The notes beneath the pieces are model-generated. The model was not told where the DNA came from and searched no databases. It saw only the letters and a program-made list of their open reading frames with translations. The position numbers were made by a program, and so were the translations under genes. DNA of 64,000 nt from the NCBI RefSeq assembly GCF_000308755.1, contig NZ_BAGF01000151.1:121043-185042 (forward strand). The letters are read 5' to 3'. The stretch is from Nocardia pneumoniae NBRC 100136 (lineage in GTDB: Bacteria; Actinomycetota; Actinomycetes; Mycobacteriales; Mycobacteriaceae). Positions 1 through 8,200 of the stretch are shown piece after piece. How positions within the stretch are numbered: the first letter of the stretch is position 1; every line of letters starts with the position of its first letter.

Positions 1-492
1 GGGGAGCCGTTGCCGCCGGTGCCGGTGCTCTCGGACCTCGCGTGCCTGCAATACCTGTGCCGCGAACCGAATGGAGAGCTTCTGGCGGGCAATAGTGATC
101 ATGCGGTGCCGGAGTACATCGACCCGGACGATTTCGTCAACCGCGCCGACGATTCCACCATCGAGAAGGTCATAAGCAGGGTCGATCACCGGCTGCCCCA
201 CATGTTCGATCCCCGCATCACCGGCAGTTATGTCGGCGCGTACGACGTGACGCCGGACTACAACCCGATCATCGGCCCGTCACCGGTTCCGGGTCTGTTC
301 CTGGCCACCGGTTTCTCCGGCCACGGTTTCAAGTTCTCGCCGGCCGTGGGCCGTCTGGCGGCGGATCTGCTGCTGGACGGGCACACCACGCTGCCGCACG
401 TGGACGCAGCTGCCTTCCGCTACTCACGCTTCGCAGAGGGCCGCCCGCTGCTCAGCCCTCACCCGTACGCGGGTGCCGGTGAAATGCGCTGA
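1..492 (+). CDS. FAD-dependent oxidoreductase, C-terminal part (cut by window edge)
   Basis: Only the last ~163 codons are present; the reading frame is open to the first base, so the gene starts upstream. The segment DYNPIIGPSPVPGLFLATG followed by SGHGFKFSPAVGRLAADLL is the typical C-terminal FAD-binding end of DAO/sarcosine-oxidase-beta family amine oxidases, in which the flavin contacts the Gly-rich turn near the end of the fold. Such enzymes oxidise N-methylated or ordinary amino acids. It lies directly upstream of a glutamine synthetase-like gene and the glxBCD genes, so it probably supplies or processes an amine in the same pathway. The N-terminal dinucleotide-binding motif and substrate specificity cannot be seen. 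Confidence 0.8.
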   Translation, partial: GEPLPPVPVLSDLACLQYLCREPNGELLAGNSDHAVPEYIDPDDFVNRADDSTIEKVISRVDHRLPHMFDPRITGSYVGAYDVTPDYNPIIGPSPVPGLFLATGFSGHGFKFSPAVGRLAADLLLDGHTTLPHVDAAAFRYSRFAEGRPLLSPHPYAGAGEMR

Positions 493-535
493 ACCCGACC
501 ATACCTATTCCACCTCGCTGTTCCCAGGAGCCGAC

Positions 536-1882
536 ATGGCGATAGAGCTCACCACCGCCGCACCAACTACGTCCATCACGACGCAGGGCACGCTGCCCGA
601 GCAGGCACGCGCCTACGGCGCCGCCTTCATTCTCGCTGTGTTCACCACGCTGTCCGGAAAGCCATGCGCCAAGCTGGTTCCGGTGCAGGCGGTGGATCAG
701 CTGGCCGAAGAAGGCGTCGGATTCGCCGGATACGCCGCGGGCATGATGGGCCAGCAGCCACCCGACCCCGATCTGATGGCGATTCCAGATGCCGCCACTT
801 TCACGCCGATTCCCTTCGTGCGGCCGGGTTTGGCGATGGTGCACTGCACACCGCACGTCGAGGGCGAACCGTGGCCCTTCGCACCTCGGGTGATCCTGGA
901 ACGCACCCTCGCGCGCGCCGCCGAACGCGGGTACACCGTCAACATCGGCGCGGAGATCGAATACTTCCTGGTGGACAAGACACCGCAGGGCCTCACCCCG
1001 GCCGATGCCGCCGACGTGGGCCTCCATCCCTGCTACGACGCCCGCGATGTGACCCGCATGTACGACCATCTGGCCGAGGTGTCGCAGGCCATGAACGCGC
1101 TGGGCTGGGGCAACTACGCCAGCGACCACGAGGACGCCAACGGGCAATTCGAGCAGAACTTCGACTACGCCGACGCCCTCACTACGGCGGACCGAGTGAT
1201 CACCGCCCGCTACCTGTTGTCGGTGATCGCCGAGAAGCGCGGCATGAAGGCTACTTTCATGCCCAAGCCCTTCACCGACCGCACCGGGTCGGGCATGCAC
1301 ATGCACCTGTCACTGTGGGCGGATGATCGGCCACTCTTCCCCGACGCGGATGATCCGCGTGGACTGGGGCTGTCACCGACAGCTTACCGCTTCCTCGCCG
1401 GCGTGCTCGAGCACGCGTGCGGGCTGCAAGGCATCATCGCGCCGACGGTCAACTCCTACAAGCGAATCGGTGCGACCAGTACGTCCAGCGGGGCCACCTG
1501 GTCACCACGCCACGCCACCTATGGCGGCAACGACCGCACCCACTACTTACGCGTCCCGGATTCGAATCGCGTCGAACTGCGCGGCGCGGACGGTTCGGCC
1601 AACCCGTATCTGGCCATGGCAGCCGCGGTAGCGGCGGGCCTCGACGGCATCGACCGGGAACTGGACCCCGGCGCACCGGGTGAACGCCGCGGCGACATGC
1701 TCCCGATGACCCTTGTCCACGCCATGGACGCACTGGAGTCTGATCCGGTGCTGACCGCGGCCCTCGACATAGCCGGTCCCGGTGTGGCCGCCTACTTCAC
1801 CGAGCGCAAGCGCGAGGAGTTCTTCGCCTGGCACAACACGGTCTCCGACTGGGAGATCGAGCACTACCTGACCGCCTTCTGA
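536..1882 (+). CDS. Type III glutamine synthetase-like ligase (GlnT / gamma-glutamylmethylamide synthetase family)
   Basis: A 448-aa ATP-dependent glutamate-amine ligase. Family motifs are visible: GAEIEYFL (about 138-145, metal/glutamate site), NGQFEQNF (202-209), SGMHMHLSL (about 252-260), NSYKRI and the arginine-rich RVELRGADGSANPYL block. The ATG at 536 follows a CAGGAG ribosome site; an in-frame GTG at 473 lies inside the upstream gene and is less likely. With the glxBCD genes downstream, it resembles GlnT or GMA synthetase modules that load ammonia or methylamine onto glutamate for transfer by a glutamate-synthase-like complex. The sequence does not tell which amine is used. Confidence 0.85.
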   Translation: MAIELTTAAPTTSITTQGTLPEQARAYGAAFILAVFTTLSGKPCAKLVPVQAVDQLAEEGVGFAGYAAGMMGQQPPDPDLMAIPDAATFTPIPFVRPGLAMVHCTPHVEGEPWPFAPRVILERTLARAAERGYTVNIGAEIEYFLVDKTPQGLTPADAADVGLHPCYDARDVTRMYDHLAEVSQAMNALGWGNYASDHEDANGQFEQNFDYADALTTADRVITARYLLSVIAEKRGMKATFMPKPFTDRTGSGMHMHLSLWADDRPLFPDADDPRGLGLSPTAYRFLAGVLEHACGLQGIIAPTVNSYKRIGATSTSSGATWSPRHATYGGNDRTHYLRVPDSNRVELRGADGSANPYLAMAAAVAAGLDGIDRELDPGAPGERRGDMLPMTLVHAMDALESDPVLTAALDIAGPGVAAYFTERKREEFFAWHNTVSDWEIEHYLTAF

Positions 1883-1900
1883 AACCCCTGGAGGACAACC

Positions 1901-2800
1901 ATGTGCGGCATTGTCGGCCTGCACCTACGCGATCCCGCGCTGTATCCGAACCTGGGCGAACTGCTCACCGGCATGCTGGATCAAATGTGCGACCGCGGAC
2001 CGGATTCGGCCGGAATGGCGGTCTATGGCGATCCGGTGTGGTCACCACCCGACACCACCACCGTTTCGCTGCTGGATTGTGCGCTGCCGACCGATGACTT
2101 CGGTGAAAAGCTCACCACAGCCCTGGGAGTGCCGGTAATTGCGCATGCTCAAGGTCCAACTGTGGTGCTGAGTTCGATCGCATCGTCGGAGGATCTGATC
2201 GCCGCGGTGCGGGTGCTCGCACCGCTATCCCGGGTGATCGGCTTCGGCAACGATTTGGCGGTGCTCAAGGGTGTCGGCAACCCCACCGAGGTGGCGCATC
2301 GTGTCGGACTGCCGTCCGCGCAGGGCTGGCAGGGTGTGGCGCACACCCGGATGGCCACCGAATCCGCGGTCAGCGCCGAGGGAACGCACCCGTTCTCCGT
2401 CGGTGCGGGCCAATGCCTGGTGCATAACGGCTCGTTCAGCAATCACATGAGCGTGAAGCACGAATTGCAACGCCACGGTGTGGAGTTCGACAGCGAGAAC
2501 GACACCGAGGTGGCGGCCCGCTTCGTCGCCGCGCAGCTGGGGCAGGGCGCCGACTTGGAGAAGGCGCTACAACTGGTCAACGAGGTCTTCGACGGCTTCT
2601 ACACATTGCTGGTCTCCACGAGCGATTCGTTCGCCGTGGTGCGCGACGCCATTTCCTGCAAACCCGCGGTCATCGCAGAGACCGACCGCTGGGTGGCCAT
2701 GGCCTCGGAGTATCGCGCCCTGGCTGATCTGCCGGGCATCGACCGGGCACGCATTTTCGAACCCGAACCGGAAGAGGTGTACATATGGCGGCGATCGTGA
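1901..2800 (+). CDS. glxB: Class II glutamine amidotransferase subunit, GlxB/MgsA type
   Basis: A 299-aa protein beginning MCGIVGLH, so Cys2 is the N-terminal nucleophile of Ntn amidotransferases once Met is removed. VAHTRMATESAVSAEGTHPF and CLVHNGSFSNH are the glutamine-binding segments of the class II (GATase_2) fold. The length matches a stand-alone version of the amidotransferase domain of glutamate synthase (GltB domain 1). It should hydrolyse a glutamine-type amide and pass the amine to the FMN subunit encoded two genes downstream. Its 3' end overlaps glxC by 16 bp, indicating translational coupling. Confidence 0.88.
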   Translation: MCGIVGLHLRDPALYPNLGELLTGMLDQMCDRGPDSAGMAVYGDPVWSPPDTTTVSLLDCALPTDDFGEKLTTALGVPVIAHAQGPTVVLSSIASSEDLIAAVRVLAPLSRVIGFGNDLAVLKGVGNPTEVAHRVGLPSAQGWQGVAHTRMATESAVSAEGTHPFSVGAGQCLVHNGSFSNHMSVKHELQRHGVEFDSENDTEVAARFVAAQLGQGADLEKALQLVNEVFDGFYTLLVSTSDSFAVVRDAISCKPAVIAETDRWVAMASEYRALADLPGIDRARIFEPEPEEVYIWRRS

Positions 2801-3480
2801 CCGAGCGCACCGTCTTGGACGTGGCTGCACTCGGCACCCGCGCAGTCAATTCCGTACTGCTGGGCTCCGATGCTCCGGCTGCGGCGACTCTGGCGAACCC
2901 GCGCGGCGCCCATGCGCTGGCGTGTGGGCTGAACCGCGACACGGATATCGTCGTCGACGGCAACGTCGGCTACTACTGCGCGGGCATGAATCAGCACGCC
3001 AACGTCACGATCAACGGCAGCGCCGGCGTCGGCGTCGCCGAGAACATGATGTCCGGCACCGTGCGAGTCCACGGCGACGCCTCCCAGTCGGCAGGTGCGA
3101 CCGCGCACGGTGGATTGCTGGTCATCGACGGCAACGCCGGAGCGCGCTGCGGCATCTCGATGAAAGGTGTGGACATCGTGGTCGGTGGCAACATCGGCCA
3201 CATGAGCGCCTTCATGGGGCAGGCCGGCCGCCTGGTGGTGCTCGGGGATGCCGGTGAAGCGCTGGGTGATTCGCTCTACGAAGCGCGGATCTACGTGCGC
3301 GGCACAGTCGCCTCGCTGGGCGCGGACTGCGTTCGCAAGCCGCTGCGCGAGGAGCATGTGGCCGAACTGCGCGAACTGCTGTCCGCGGCCGGATTCGAAG
3401 CCGACCCCACGGAATTCAATCGCTACGGCTCAGCCCGGCAGCTGTACCACTTCCATGTGGACAACGCAGGGGCTTACTGA
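2785..3480 (+). CDS. glxC: GltB C-terminal (beta-helix) domain protein, GlxC/MgsB type
   Basis: A 231-aa protein rich in Gly-containing repeats (for example VDGNVGYYCAGMNQHANVTI, GGLLVIDGNAGARCGISMKG, VVGGNIGHMSAFMGQAGRLV). This is the pattern of the right-handed beta-helix that forms the C-terminal domain of glutamate synthase alpha subunits. As a separate gene it matches GlxC. It has no catalytic residues of its own and is expected to be structural, linking the amidotransferase and FMN subunits. The ATG at 2785 lies within the end of glxB; glxD follows after 10 bp with a GGAGG ribosome site. Confidence 0.87.
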   Translation: MAAIVTERTVLDVAALGTRAVNSVLLGSDAPAAATLANPRGAHALACGLNRDTDIVVDGNVGYYCAGMNQHANVTINGSAGVGVAENMMSGTVRVHGDASQSAGATAHGGLLVIDGNAGARCGISMKGVDIVVGGNIGHMSAFMGQAGRLVVLGDAGEALGDSLYEARIYVRGTVASLGADCVRKPLREEHVAELRELLSAAGFEADPTEFNRYGSARQLYHFHVDNAGAY

Positions 3481-3490
3481 GGAGGTCGCC

Positions 3491-4825
3491 ATGACATATA
3501 CCACCCCGCAAAACATTCATCCGGCGCTACGCGAATCGGCGAGCTTCGACCGGCGCGTCATCGCCGAGATCCAGCGCGCCGCCGAGACCGGCATCTACGA
3601 CATCCGCGGCTGGGGTGCCAAACGCCCGCTACCGCACTTCGACGATCTGCTGTTCCTCGGCGCTTCCATGTCCCGTTACCCGCTCGAGGGTTACCGGGAA
3701 CGCTGCGACACCGATGTGGTGCTCGGCGACCGGTATGCGAAACATCCTCTGCACCTCGACATTCCGATCACCATCGCAGGCATGAGCTTCGGCGCGCTGT
3801 CCGGCCCGGCCAAGGAAGCGCTGGGGCGCGGCGCGAGCGCTGTGGGCACCTCCACAACCACCGGGGACGGCGGCATGACACCGGAAGAGCGCGGCCATTC
3901 CAAATACCTGGTGTATCAGTATCTTCCATCGCGCTATGGCATGAACCCGGACGACCTGCGAAAGGCAGACGCAGTAGAAATCGTACTCGGCCAGGGCGCG
4001 AAGCCCGGCGGAGGCGGCATGCTGTTGGGGCAGAAAATCAGCGAGCGGGTAGCCGCCATGCGCACCCTGCCACAGGGCATCGACCAACGCAGCGCTTGTC
4101 GGCATCCGGACTGGACCGGCCCGGATGATCTGGCTATCAAGATCCTGGAACTGCGGGAAGTCACGCAGTGGGAGAAGCCGATCTACATCAAGGTCGGGGC
4201 TACCCGCACCTACTATGACGTCAAACTCGCGGTGAAGGCGGGCGCGGACGTCGTTGTGGTGGACGGTATGCAAGGTGGCACGGCGGCCACCCAGGATGTC
4301 TTCATCGAACACGTCGGCATCCCGACACTGGCCGCTATTCCCCAAGCGGCGCGAGCTCTTCAGGAGCTAGGGGTGCATCGCAAAGTGCAGCTGATCGTCT
4401 CCGGCGGCATTCGCACCGGGGCCGACGTGGCCAAGGCCATGGCACTTGGCGCGGACGCGGTCGCCATCGGAACGGCGGCGCTGATCGCGTTGGGCGACAA
4501 CCACCCTCGCTACGCCGCCGAGTACGAGGCGCTCGGTTCTGCCGCCGGCTGCTACGACGATTTCCAGGAAGGTCGCGACCCGGCCGGTATCACAACCCAG
4601 AACCCAGAGCTCGCTGCCCGCCTGGACGCCGTCGCGGGCGGTCGTCGCCTGGCGAACTACCTCCGGGTGCTCACCATGGAGGCGCAAACCTTGGCCCGCG
4701 CCTGCGGCAAATCCCACCTGCGCAACCTCGAACCCGAAGACCTCGTCGCACTGACCGTCGAGGCGGCGGCGATGGCTCGTGTCCCCTTGGCGGGCACGAA
4801 CTGGATCCCCGGAGCGGTCGGATGA
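3491..4825 (+). CDS. glxD: FMN-binding glutamate synthase family protein, GlxD/MgsC type
   Basis: A 444-aa protein corresponding to the FMN (GltB domain 2) part of glutamate synthase. Visible motifs include GMSFGALSGPAKEALGRGA, GQGAKPGGGGMLLGQK, YIKVGATRTYYDVKLAVKAG, VDGMQGGTAATQ and LIVSGGIRTGADVAKAMALG, a TIM-barrel FMN site. GGAGG lies just upstream of the ATG at 3491; longer in-frame extensions into glxC are not credible. In ordinary GltB the region before PxGITTQ carries three Cys for a [3Fe-4S] cluster. Here it reads CYDDFQEGRDPAGITTQ, so only Cys354 remains and the other positions are Asp. This implies altered or absent cluster binding, unless that is the norm in GlxD. Confidence 0.88.
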   Translation: MTYTTPQNIHPALRESASFDRRVIAEIQRAAETGIYDIRGWGAKRPLPHFDDLLFLGASMSRYPLEGYRERCDTDVVLGDRYAKHPLHLDIPITIAGMSFGALSGPAKEALGRGASAVGTSTTTGDGGMTPEERGHSKYLVYQYLPSRYGMNPDDLRKADAVEIVLGQGAKPGGGGMLLGQKISERVAAMRTLPQGIDQRSACRHPDWTGPDDLAIKILELREVTQWEKPIYIKVGATRTYYDVKLAVKAGADVVVVDGMQGGTAATQDVFIEHVGIPTLAAIPQAARALQELGVHRKVQLIVSGGIRTGADVAKAMALGADAVAIGTAALIALGDNHPRYAAEYEALGSAAGCYDDFQEGRDPAGITTQNPELAARLDAVAGGRRLANYLRVLTMEAQTLARACGKSHLRNLEPEDLVALTVEAAAMARVPLAGTNWIPGAVG

Positions 4826-6090
4826 ACGCCGAGCCGGCTGCGGCCGCGCACGTTTTCGATGCACTGTGGACGGAGATCCTGGACGTCGGCCGCCACCCGG
4901 CTACCGGCGGCTACCGGCGCTTCGCCTGGTCCGATCCAGACCTCACCCTCCGTGAGTGGTTTCGCGGCTGCGCGGCCGCACGCTCGATGGATCTGGAGGA
5001 AGACCGCAACGGCAATCTCTGGGCCTGGTGGCTTCCGCGCGACTGGATCGGAGATCCAAAGGGCGCTTTCGTCACCGGCTCCCACCTGGATTCCGTCCCC
5101 GACGGCGGCGCGTTCGACGGTCCACTGGGCATAGTATCCGCCTTCACGGCTGTCGACCTGCTCCGCGAGCGCGGGATGGAGCCGTCGATACCCATCGCGG
5201 TGGTCGCCTTTTCAGATGAGGAGGGCGCGCGTTTCGGTGTCGCCTGCATCGGCTCGCAGTTGTCGACCGGCGCGCTGTCGCCCAATCGGGCCCTCGGGCT
5301 GCGGGACGTTGACGGGATCACGTTGGCGGAGGCGCTGATTCGTACAGGTCGGAATCCGGAGTCGCTCGGTGCGGACCCCAGCATCACCGATCGGGTCGGC
5401 GTCTTCGTGGAGCTGCACATCGAACAGGGCCGCGCCCTCGACCTGATCGACAGCCCGATCGCACTCGCCTCCGCCATCTGGCCGCACGGTAGATGGGAAT
5501 TCGACTTCACAGGCGAGGCCAATCACGCGGGCGCGACCAGGCTGATCGACCGCCACGATCCGATGCTCGCCTTCGCCTCGGCGGTGCACACCGCCCGTAC
5601 GGAAGCAACCGCCTGCCACGCGGTAGCAACCTTCGGCAAGGTGCTGGTCTCCCCCAACGGCACCAACGCGATCCCGTCCCGGGTGCGCGCCTGGCTGGAT
5701 GCCCGCGCCGCCGACCAGCCCACGCTCGACATGCTGGTCTCCCGCATCGAAGCACGAGCGCGGACCTACGCCTCAGCCGACGGCATCGGACTGACGGTCC
5801 ACACCGAATCGGTCACGCCCATAGTGGATTTCCCACCAGAACCACGACTGCGTCTGTCCCACGCGCTGGCCCACCTCGGCGAGCTCCCCGTCATCGCCAC
5901 GGCGGCGGGCCACGACGCGGGCATCCTCTCCGGCCGCGTACCCACCGCCATGCTCTTCGTCCGCAACCCAACCGGCGTGTCCCACTCCCCCGCCGAACAC
6001 GCCGAGCCCGTGGACTGCCATCGCGGCGCGGCAGCCCTGGCTGACGTCATGACAGCCTGGGTCACACCTGGCGCTCAGTCCTCGACGTAA
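4822..6090 (+). CDS. M20-family amidohydrolase (allantoate / N-carbamoyl-L-amino acid hydrolase type)
   Basis: A 422-aa zinc hydrolase. Metal-site motifs in order: GSHLDSVPDGGAFDGPLG (about 87-104), FSDEEGARFGVACIGSQ (about 130-146), VELHIEQG (about 196-203) and HSPAEHAEP near the C-terminus. ANHAGAT marks the dimerisation/lid domain. Family members cleave ureido or amide C-N bonds (allantoate, N-carbamoyl amino acids, ureidoglycine) and release ammonia. The start overlaps the glxD stop as ATGA, so it is part of the same operon, consistent with a nitrogen-scavenging role. The exact substrate cannot be inferred. Its end overlaps the convergent regulator by 16 bp. Confidence 0.85.
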   Translation: MNAEPAAAAHVFDALWTEILDVGRHPATGGYRRFAWSDPDLTLREWFRGCAAARSMDLEEDRNGNLWAWWLPRDWIGDPKGAFVTGSHLDSVPDGGAFDGPLGIVSAFTAVDLLRERGMEPSIPIAVVAFSDEEGARFGVACIGSQLSTGALSPNRALGLRDVDGITLAEALIRTGRNPESLGADPSITDRVGVFVELHIEQGRALDLIDSPIALASAIWPHGRWEFDFTGEANHAGATRLIDRHDPMLAFASAVHTARTEATACHAVATFGKVLVSPNGTNAIPSRVRAWLDARAADQPTLDMLVSRIEARARTYASADGIGLTVHTESVTPIVDFPPEPRLRLSHALAHLGELPVIATAAGHDAGILSGRVPTAMLFVRNPTGVSHSPAEHAEPVDCHRGAAALADVMTAWVTPGAQSST

Positions 6091-6734
6091 TTATCCGGAT
6101 AGGCGGTGACGGCCAGAAACCTGATGGGCAGCCGCACCAGCTCGCTGGGCCCATGCGCGCCCTCACCATCCAGGAGCAGCGTATCCCCCGCCCGCAGGGT
6201 GTATTCGGAGTCGCCGTGACCGTAGACCATCACACCCTCGAGCATGTACAGCAACTCCGTCCCCGCATGCTGAAACAGCGGGAACGTCTCACTCGCCTCC
6301 GTGAGCGTGACCAGCACGGGCTCGAGCCGCTTGTGCTGCCCGCGCAACGAACCGAGCAACTCGTAATGATGCCCCACCCGCGTGCCGCGCCCGACGATCA
6401 CCGCCCCGTGCCCCGCTGGCGTGAACACTGCCTCCCGCGCACTGTCCGCACCGCGAAACAGCGACGTGACCGGCACATCCAACCCCGCCGCCAGCCGTGC
6501 CAAAGTCGACAGGCTGCACGATGTGTGCGCATTCTCGATCTTCGACAACATGGCCTTCGAAATCCCCACCTTCGCCGCCATATCCCCCACCGACAAGCCA
6601 CTGGCCAGCCGCAACGCCCGCACCTGCCGCCCGATCACAGTCTCGAGCTCGACCCCGGACGGCGCATCCGGTGACACCTCGCGCTGCACCGGGGCGGGAT
6701 CTCCGGTATCACGGTGTTCGGGCAGGGCACTCAT
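6075..6734 (-). CDS. XRE-family regulator with C-terminal cupin domain
   Basis: A 219-aa protein. An HTH_3 helix-turn-helix lies at about residues 30-85 (IGRQVRALRLASGLSVGDMA, KVGISKAMLSKIENAHTSCS, LSTLARLAAGLDVP). A cupin_2 sensor domain follows at about 140-215 (LLYMLEGVMVYGHGDSEYTL, LRAGDTLLLDGEGAHGP). This architecture is common beside amino-acid and polyamine catabolic genes, where the cupin is thought to bind a small effector. It is convergent with, and slightly overlaps, the nitrogen operon it probably controls; the operator would lie outside this window, upstream of the first gene. Confidence 0.85.
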   Translation of the reverse strand: MSALPEHRDTGDPAPVQREVSPDAPSGVELETVIGRQVRALRLASGLSVGDMAAKVGISKAMLSKIENAHTSCSLSTLARLAAGLDVPVTSLFRGADSAREAVFTPAGHGAVIVGRGTRVGHHYELLGSLRGQHKRLEPVLVTLTEASETFPLFQHAGTELLYMLEGVMVYGHGDSEYTLRAGDTLLLDGEGAHGPSELVRLPIRFLAVTAYPDNYVED

Positions 6735-7235
6735 ACTGCGATCCTAGTGATCATTGCAGCGGCGCTACGCCCCCGCACCGACAAGGTTTCCAGCTGGCGC
6801 TCGGATGGGGAAGCGCTGTCGCCGAGACAGGGGCGGTATACGGCCGCGCTGGCCAAGCCGTTGGCCGCGAATACCAGCCGGGCGCCGCGGTGGTGGCATT
6901 ACCGCCATCACCAGCAACCGGTCAGAACTCCTGTAACCGCGATTCGACCTGTCTCGGCTGTTTGACCATTTACCATTTTGCTCGCCCGATCCCGCAGTGA
7001 AGATTTCGTCAACAACCGCAGGCGGCAATCCGTGTCGCCCGCCGTGCTGGACAGCGGCCGGATCCTTGGGCGGCGCCGGCCTCGTCACGGTCGTCGTCAG
7101 CTCAGTCGTTGCGGAACTGATCTGCGCGGGGGCCAGACGCTCGGTGAATGTCTCCGCCAATGCGATGGACACACCCGAATACCTTGGTCGGCGATTCGAG
7201 TCGGCACATTCGCCGTGAGATGGACGGGTAAACGG
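6735..7235. other. Intergenic region, no supported gene
   Basis: About 500 bp upstream of the XRE-cupin regulator and downstream of the TIGR03084 gene. Short reading frames exist on both strands but show no family resemblance, no good ribosome sites and no consistent codon pattern. It must contain the promoter of the leftward regulator near 6735-6800, but no clear -35/-10 pair stands out. Confidence 0.5.
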
Positions 7236-8033
7236 TCACAACAGTCCCTGAACCATCGGAGGTCGCCCTTGACCGGGTGGCCCGGCGAACGCCTGCGCAA
7301 TGTCAAGCCAGTTGTCCGCGACAGGGCCCGTTGCGACGAGGTCCAGGTCGCTGCGATGGCGCCGCTGCGTGACCCGCAGCGCGAAGTCGTAGGCTGAGCC
7401 GCGGACAGCGTTGTCCGCGCACGGAGAGCCGTGCTCCCATACGTTGCCGGAGGGCAGTCGGAGAGAAACGAACACGTCGTCTTCAGGGACGGCAAGGCCG
7501 TTGGCCTTGAAAGCGAAGGCACGCGCCCGGACGCCGAGATGCACGACGTGCCGCACGCGGTCGGTCGGCATGGGAACCAGACCAATGGCTTCGGCGACAT
7601 CGAGACCGTGCGCCCACGTTTCCATGAACCGGGCGGTTGCCATCGAGGTCAGGCTCATCGGCTGGTCGAACCAGGGCAGCCTCCGGCCTTCGGGCTGGGC
7701 CCGGAGAGTCTTCGCGAGCAGCATTCTGGCTGTGCGCCACCGGGCCAGTAGTTCGGCCCGCGAGGTCTCCGCACCGGTCGAGGCCCCGGCGTCCACTAGC
7801 GTGCTGAGGTCTCCATCCGCTTGCAAAACCAACTCGTTCCAGCCCTGCTTGTTCGTTGCCGCCATGATGGCCGCCGCGTCGGTCCATGCCAGATGGGCGA
7901 TCTGGTGCGCTACCGTCCACCCCTCAGCTGGTGTCGGAGTAAGCCACTGCTGGTCCGTGAGACCCGCTACCAGTGACTCCAACTGCTCGCCTTCGACCTC
8001 CAGGTCAGCGAGGACTTCGTCGAGCTTGCTCAC
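7236..8033 (-). CDS. TIGR03084-family protein (DinB/mycothiol-dependent isomerase-like fold)
   Basis: A 265-aa protein. The N-terminus (GEQLESLVAGLTDQQWLTPT, PAEGWTVAHQIAHLAWTD) is the four-helix DinB/maleylpyruvate-isomerase-like metal-binding domain with its conserved His in the HLAWTD segment. RFMETWAHGLDVAEAIGL carries a further conserved His. The C-terminal part (DDVFVSLRLPSGNVWEHGSP) matches the family's second domain. Start chosen at GTG 8033, immediately before SKLDEVLADLEVEGEQL; upstream in-frame sequence is non-coding in character. Members are actinobacterial, and some use mycothiol; the reaction here is unknown. It is not clearly in an operon. Confidence 0.78.
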   Translation of the reverse strand: MSKLDEVLADLEVEGEQLESLVAGLTDQQWLTPTPAEGWTVAHQIAHLAWTDAAAIMAATNKQGWNELVLQADGDLSTLVDAGASTGAETSRAELLARWRTARMLLAKTLRAQPEGRRLPWFDQPMSLTSMATARFMETWAHGLDVAEAIGLVPMPTDRVRHVVHLGVRARAFAFKANGLAVPEDDVFVSLRLPSGNVWEHGSPCADNAVRGSAYDFALRVTQRRHRSDLDLVATGPVADNWLDIAQAFAGPPGQGRPPMVQGLL

Positions 8034-8200
8034 TAGGGCTCCTATACGAACGCAGATTGACATGGTCGACGCAGCGATCCACATCGGCCAGCGGCATGCA
8101 GCATTTGACCGATACACGCAAGTAGGCCGCCCGGTGTGGTGGGGGCAGGAGTCGCGGGCGACACGCTGATCACCTGCCCCATCCATCCGTCGACACGCTC

